A program made the position numbers and the translations under genes. A model generated the notes under the pieces. The model did no database searches. It saw nothing but the letters and a program-made list of their open reading frames with translations, and was not told where the DNA came from. A stretch of 39,279 nt of DNA from DAOMFM01 sp035429825 (GTDB lineage Bacteria > Acidobacteriota > Blastocatellia > UBA7656 > JADIYM01), in the NCBI GenBank assembly GCA_044224215.1, contig JBGAKX010000030.1, positions 1 through 39,279 on the forward strand. The letters are read 5' to 3'. Below, in pieces: positions 38,303 to 39,279 of this stretch. How positions within the stretch are numbered: position 1 is the first letter of the stretch; every line of letters starts with the position of its first letter.

Positions 38303-38463
38303 GCGACTCCTCCAAATTCCGTCGAGTTCAGAATCGCCCATCTTACCAGATCGTGGGGGGCGCAAAAGGGCGATTCGTGCATCGATTTCGGGCGCACGAT
38401 TCGTGTCAAAGTCGTTACTGAAAAGAAAAGTTTCTGTTTCGTGGTTGTGACGTTGACCTGCCG

Positions 38464-38493
38464 TTGTGCGGACGCTTGCGGGCCATGTATAGT
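38464..38493 (+). promoter_or_regulatory. Possible sigma-70 promoter of the DnaC-like gene
   Basis: TTGTGC (38464-38469) and TATAGT (38488-38493) are 18 bp apart, a weak -35 and good -10. The upstream sequence (38411-38445) is AT-rich for this genome. The ATG follows 24 bp after the -10 with GGAGA at a normal distance. Confidence 0.35.
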
Positions 38494-38517
38494 GGCCCTC
38501 CCCGGAGACGTTCGCCC

Positions 38518-39252
38518 ATGCTCGCGGAACAATTTCGACCCTCCCCGTCAGACTCCTGTCAGCAGTGCCGAGGCACTGGCTGGGAGTTCGTACAGGGACG
38601 AGGCGTCCGCCGGTGCGACTGCCGAAAGGCCATTAATTCGGCACTTTCGGCAGCCCGGATCCCGCGCCGCTACGAGCCGTGCAGCTTTGACAGCTACTTC
38701 CCGCTGAACCCGTCGCAGGAGGCCGCCGTCGCCTTCGCGAAACAGACCAGCGAAGGCTATCCCGGTCAGGAGATTGGACTTCTGTTTCTCGGGACGTGCG
38801 GTGTCGGCAAGACGCATCTGTCGGTGGCGATGCTCAAGACGCTCTTGGACAAGAAGATATCGTGCCTGTTCTACGACTTCCGCGATCTGCTGAAGGACAT
38901 CCAGGACAGCTGGAACAACCAGAAGGGCGCGTCGGAGATGCAGGTGTTGTCGCCGGTGTACGAGGCCGAGGTGCTGGTGCTCGACGAACTCGGCGCTTCG
39001 AAACCGACCGAGTGGGTCCGCGACACGATGACCCACATCATCAACAAGCGGTACAACGACAAGAAGGTCACGATCTTCACGACGAACTACCTGGACACAA
39101 AGTCGAATCAGTACGACGAGACGCTGACCGACCGCGTTGGGGAGCGGTTGCGATCGCGGTTGCACGAAATGTGCAAGGTGGTGTCGATCCAGGGCGAGGA
39201 TTACCGGAAGAACGTGCGGCAGGCGGGGATCGACCGGGCGGTGCGGAAGTAA
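38518..39252 (+). CDS. DnaC/IstB-like AAA+ ATPase, probable helicase loader
   Basis: The protein is 244 residues. An N-terminal zinc-finger-like motif uses Cys14, Cys17, Cys33 and Cys35 (SCQQCRGTGWEF and VRRCDCRKAI), as in many DnaC-type loaders outside Enterobacteria. The ATPase has Walker A GTCGVGKTH (92-100), Walker B VLVLDELGA, a sensor-1 segment KKVTIFTTNYLD and the arginine finger region LTDRVGERLRSRLHEMCKVV. IstB transposition helpers share this fold, but no IstA gene is near. GGAGA nine bases before the ATG at 38518 supports this start over an upstream in-frame one. It may load DnaB for normal replication; any link with the iteron system 13 kb away is speculative. Confidence 0.85.
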   Translation: MLAEQFRPSPSDSCQQCRGTGWEFVQGRGVRRCDCRKAINSALSAARIPRRYEPCSFDSYFPLNPSQEAAVAFAKQTSEGYPGQEIGLLFLGTCGVGKTHLSVAMLKTLLDKKISCLFYDFRDLLKDIQDSWNNQKGASEMQVLSPVYEAEVLVLDELGASKPTEWVRDTMTHIINKRYNDKKVTIFTTNYLDTKSNQYDETLTDRVGERLRSRLHEMCKVVSIQGEDYRKNVRQAGIDRAVRK

Positions 39253-39259
39253 CTGAGCT

Positions 39260-39275
39260 GAGCGCGGTAGCGCTC
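39260..39275. repeat. REP-like hairpin with GGTA loop
   Basis: GAGCGC-GGTA-GCGCTC forms a six-pair stem with the same GC-GGTA-GC core as the elements at 5059, 5101, 35546 and 36213, eight bases after the DnaC-like stop codon. The outer stem bases differ but still pair. The window ends here, so a second element may follow. Confidence 0.65.
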
Positions 39276-39279
39276 AGGC

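Noticed and set aside
38453..38493. TTGACC at 38453 as -35 for TATAGT at 38488
   Set aside because: The gap of 29 bp is too long; TTGTGC at 38464 has better spacing.
38518..39252. IstB of an IS21-type insertion sequence
   Set aside because: No IstA gene or terminal repeats seen, and the N-terminal Cys motif fits DnaC-type loaders better; the right-hand side is cut by the window end.

Overview
The window is GC-rich chromosome-like DNA, probably from an acidobacterium (Vicinamibacteria-like). That placement is inferred from gene content: ECF sigma factors translationally coupled to Ser/Thr kinases, a kinase with a long TPR tail, a propeller-type hybrid histidine kinase and a TIGR03118-type secreted protein. 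No rRNA, tRNA, CRISPR array or complete prophage was seen. Most genes are intact. Two loci are frameshifted (a multiheme cytochrome and an RND pump) and one is a remnant (YjbQ-like).

Layout. 1-5 kb: a LysR regulator (cut by the window edge) divergent from a stand-alone LeuA regulatory domain, then a TauE/SafE transporter, an exported HExxH protein, GtrA, a GalM-like epimerase and a DUF2721 membrane protein. 5.05-5.44 kb: a gene-free cluster of hairpins. 5.4-9.4 kb: a glyoxalase-like protein, a small membrane protein, an ECF sigma/Ser-Thr kinase pair and a GGDEF protein. 9.4-17.7 kb: a hybrid sensor kinase of about 1340 residues, a diiron ferritin-like protein and a second ECF sigma/kinase-TPR pair with an inverted repeat over the sigma start site. 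17.8-23.1 kb: an exported phosphodiesterase-like protein, a TIGR03118 protein, an alpha/beta hydrolase and a decayed multiheme cytochrome. 26.5-34.6 kb: a tripartite efflux operon (TolC, adaptor, frameshifted RND) divergent from an OmpR/histidine kinase pair. 34.6-39.3 kb: a Tat-exported glyoxalase-like protein, a REP-type transposase (RAYT) with REP-like repeats, a LeuD-LeuC-order fusion hydratase and a DnaC-like helicase loader.

The most striking part is 23.1-26.0 kb. A two-gene operon encodes an ExeA-like AAA+ ATPase and a winged-helix protein resembling phage/plasmid replication initiators. Upstream lies an array of thirteen 12-bp near-palindromes (consensus TCACTRTAGTGA) spaced at exactly 15 bp in three blocks. 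Four clear copies of the same element, at the same 15-bp period, lie inside the winged-helix gene, where 15 bp equals five codons and yields a pentapeptide repeat in the protein. Iterons in an initiator's own gene plus an upstream array recall lambda O and some Gram-positive plasmid Rep genes. A DnaA-box-like 9-mer and hairpins sit next to the array. This may be an undescribed replicon, partition or self-regulating system.

A second theme is a dispersed hairpin family with a conserved GC-GGTA-GC core and covarying outer stems (5.06, 5.10, 35.55, 36.21 and 39.26 kb). Two copies flank the RAYT gene, which fits REP elements mobilised by it.
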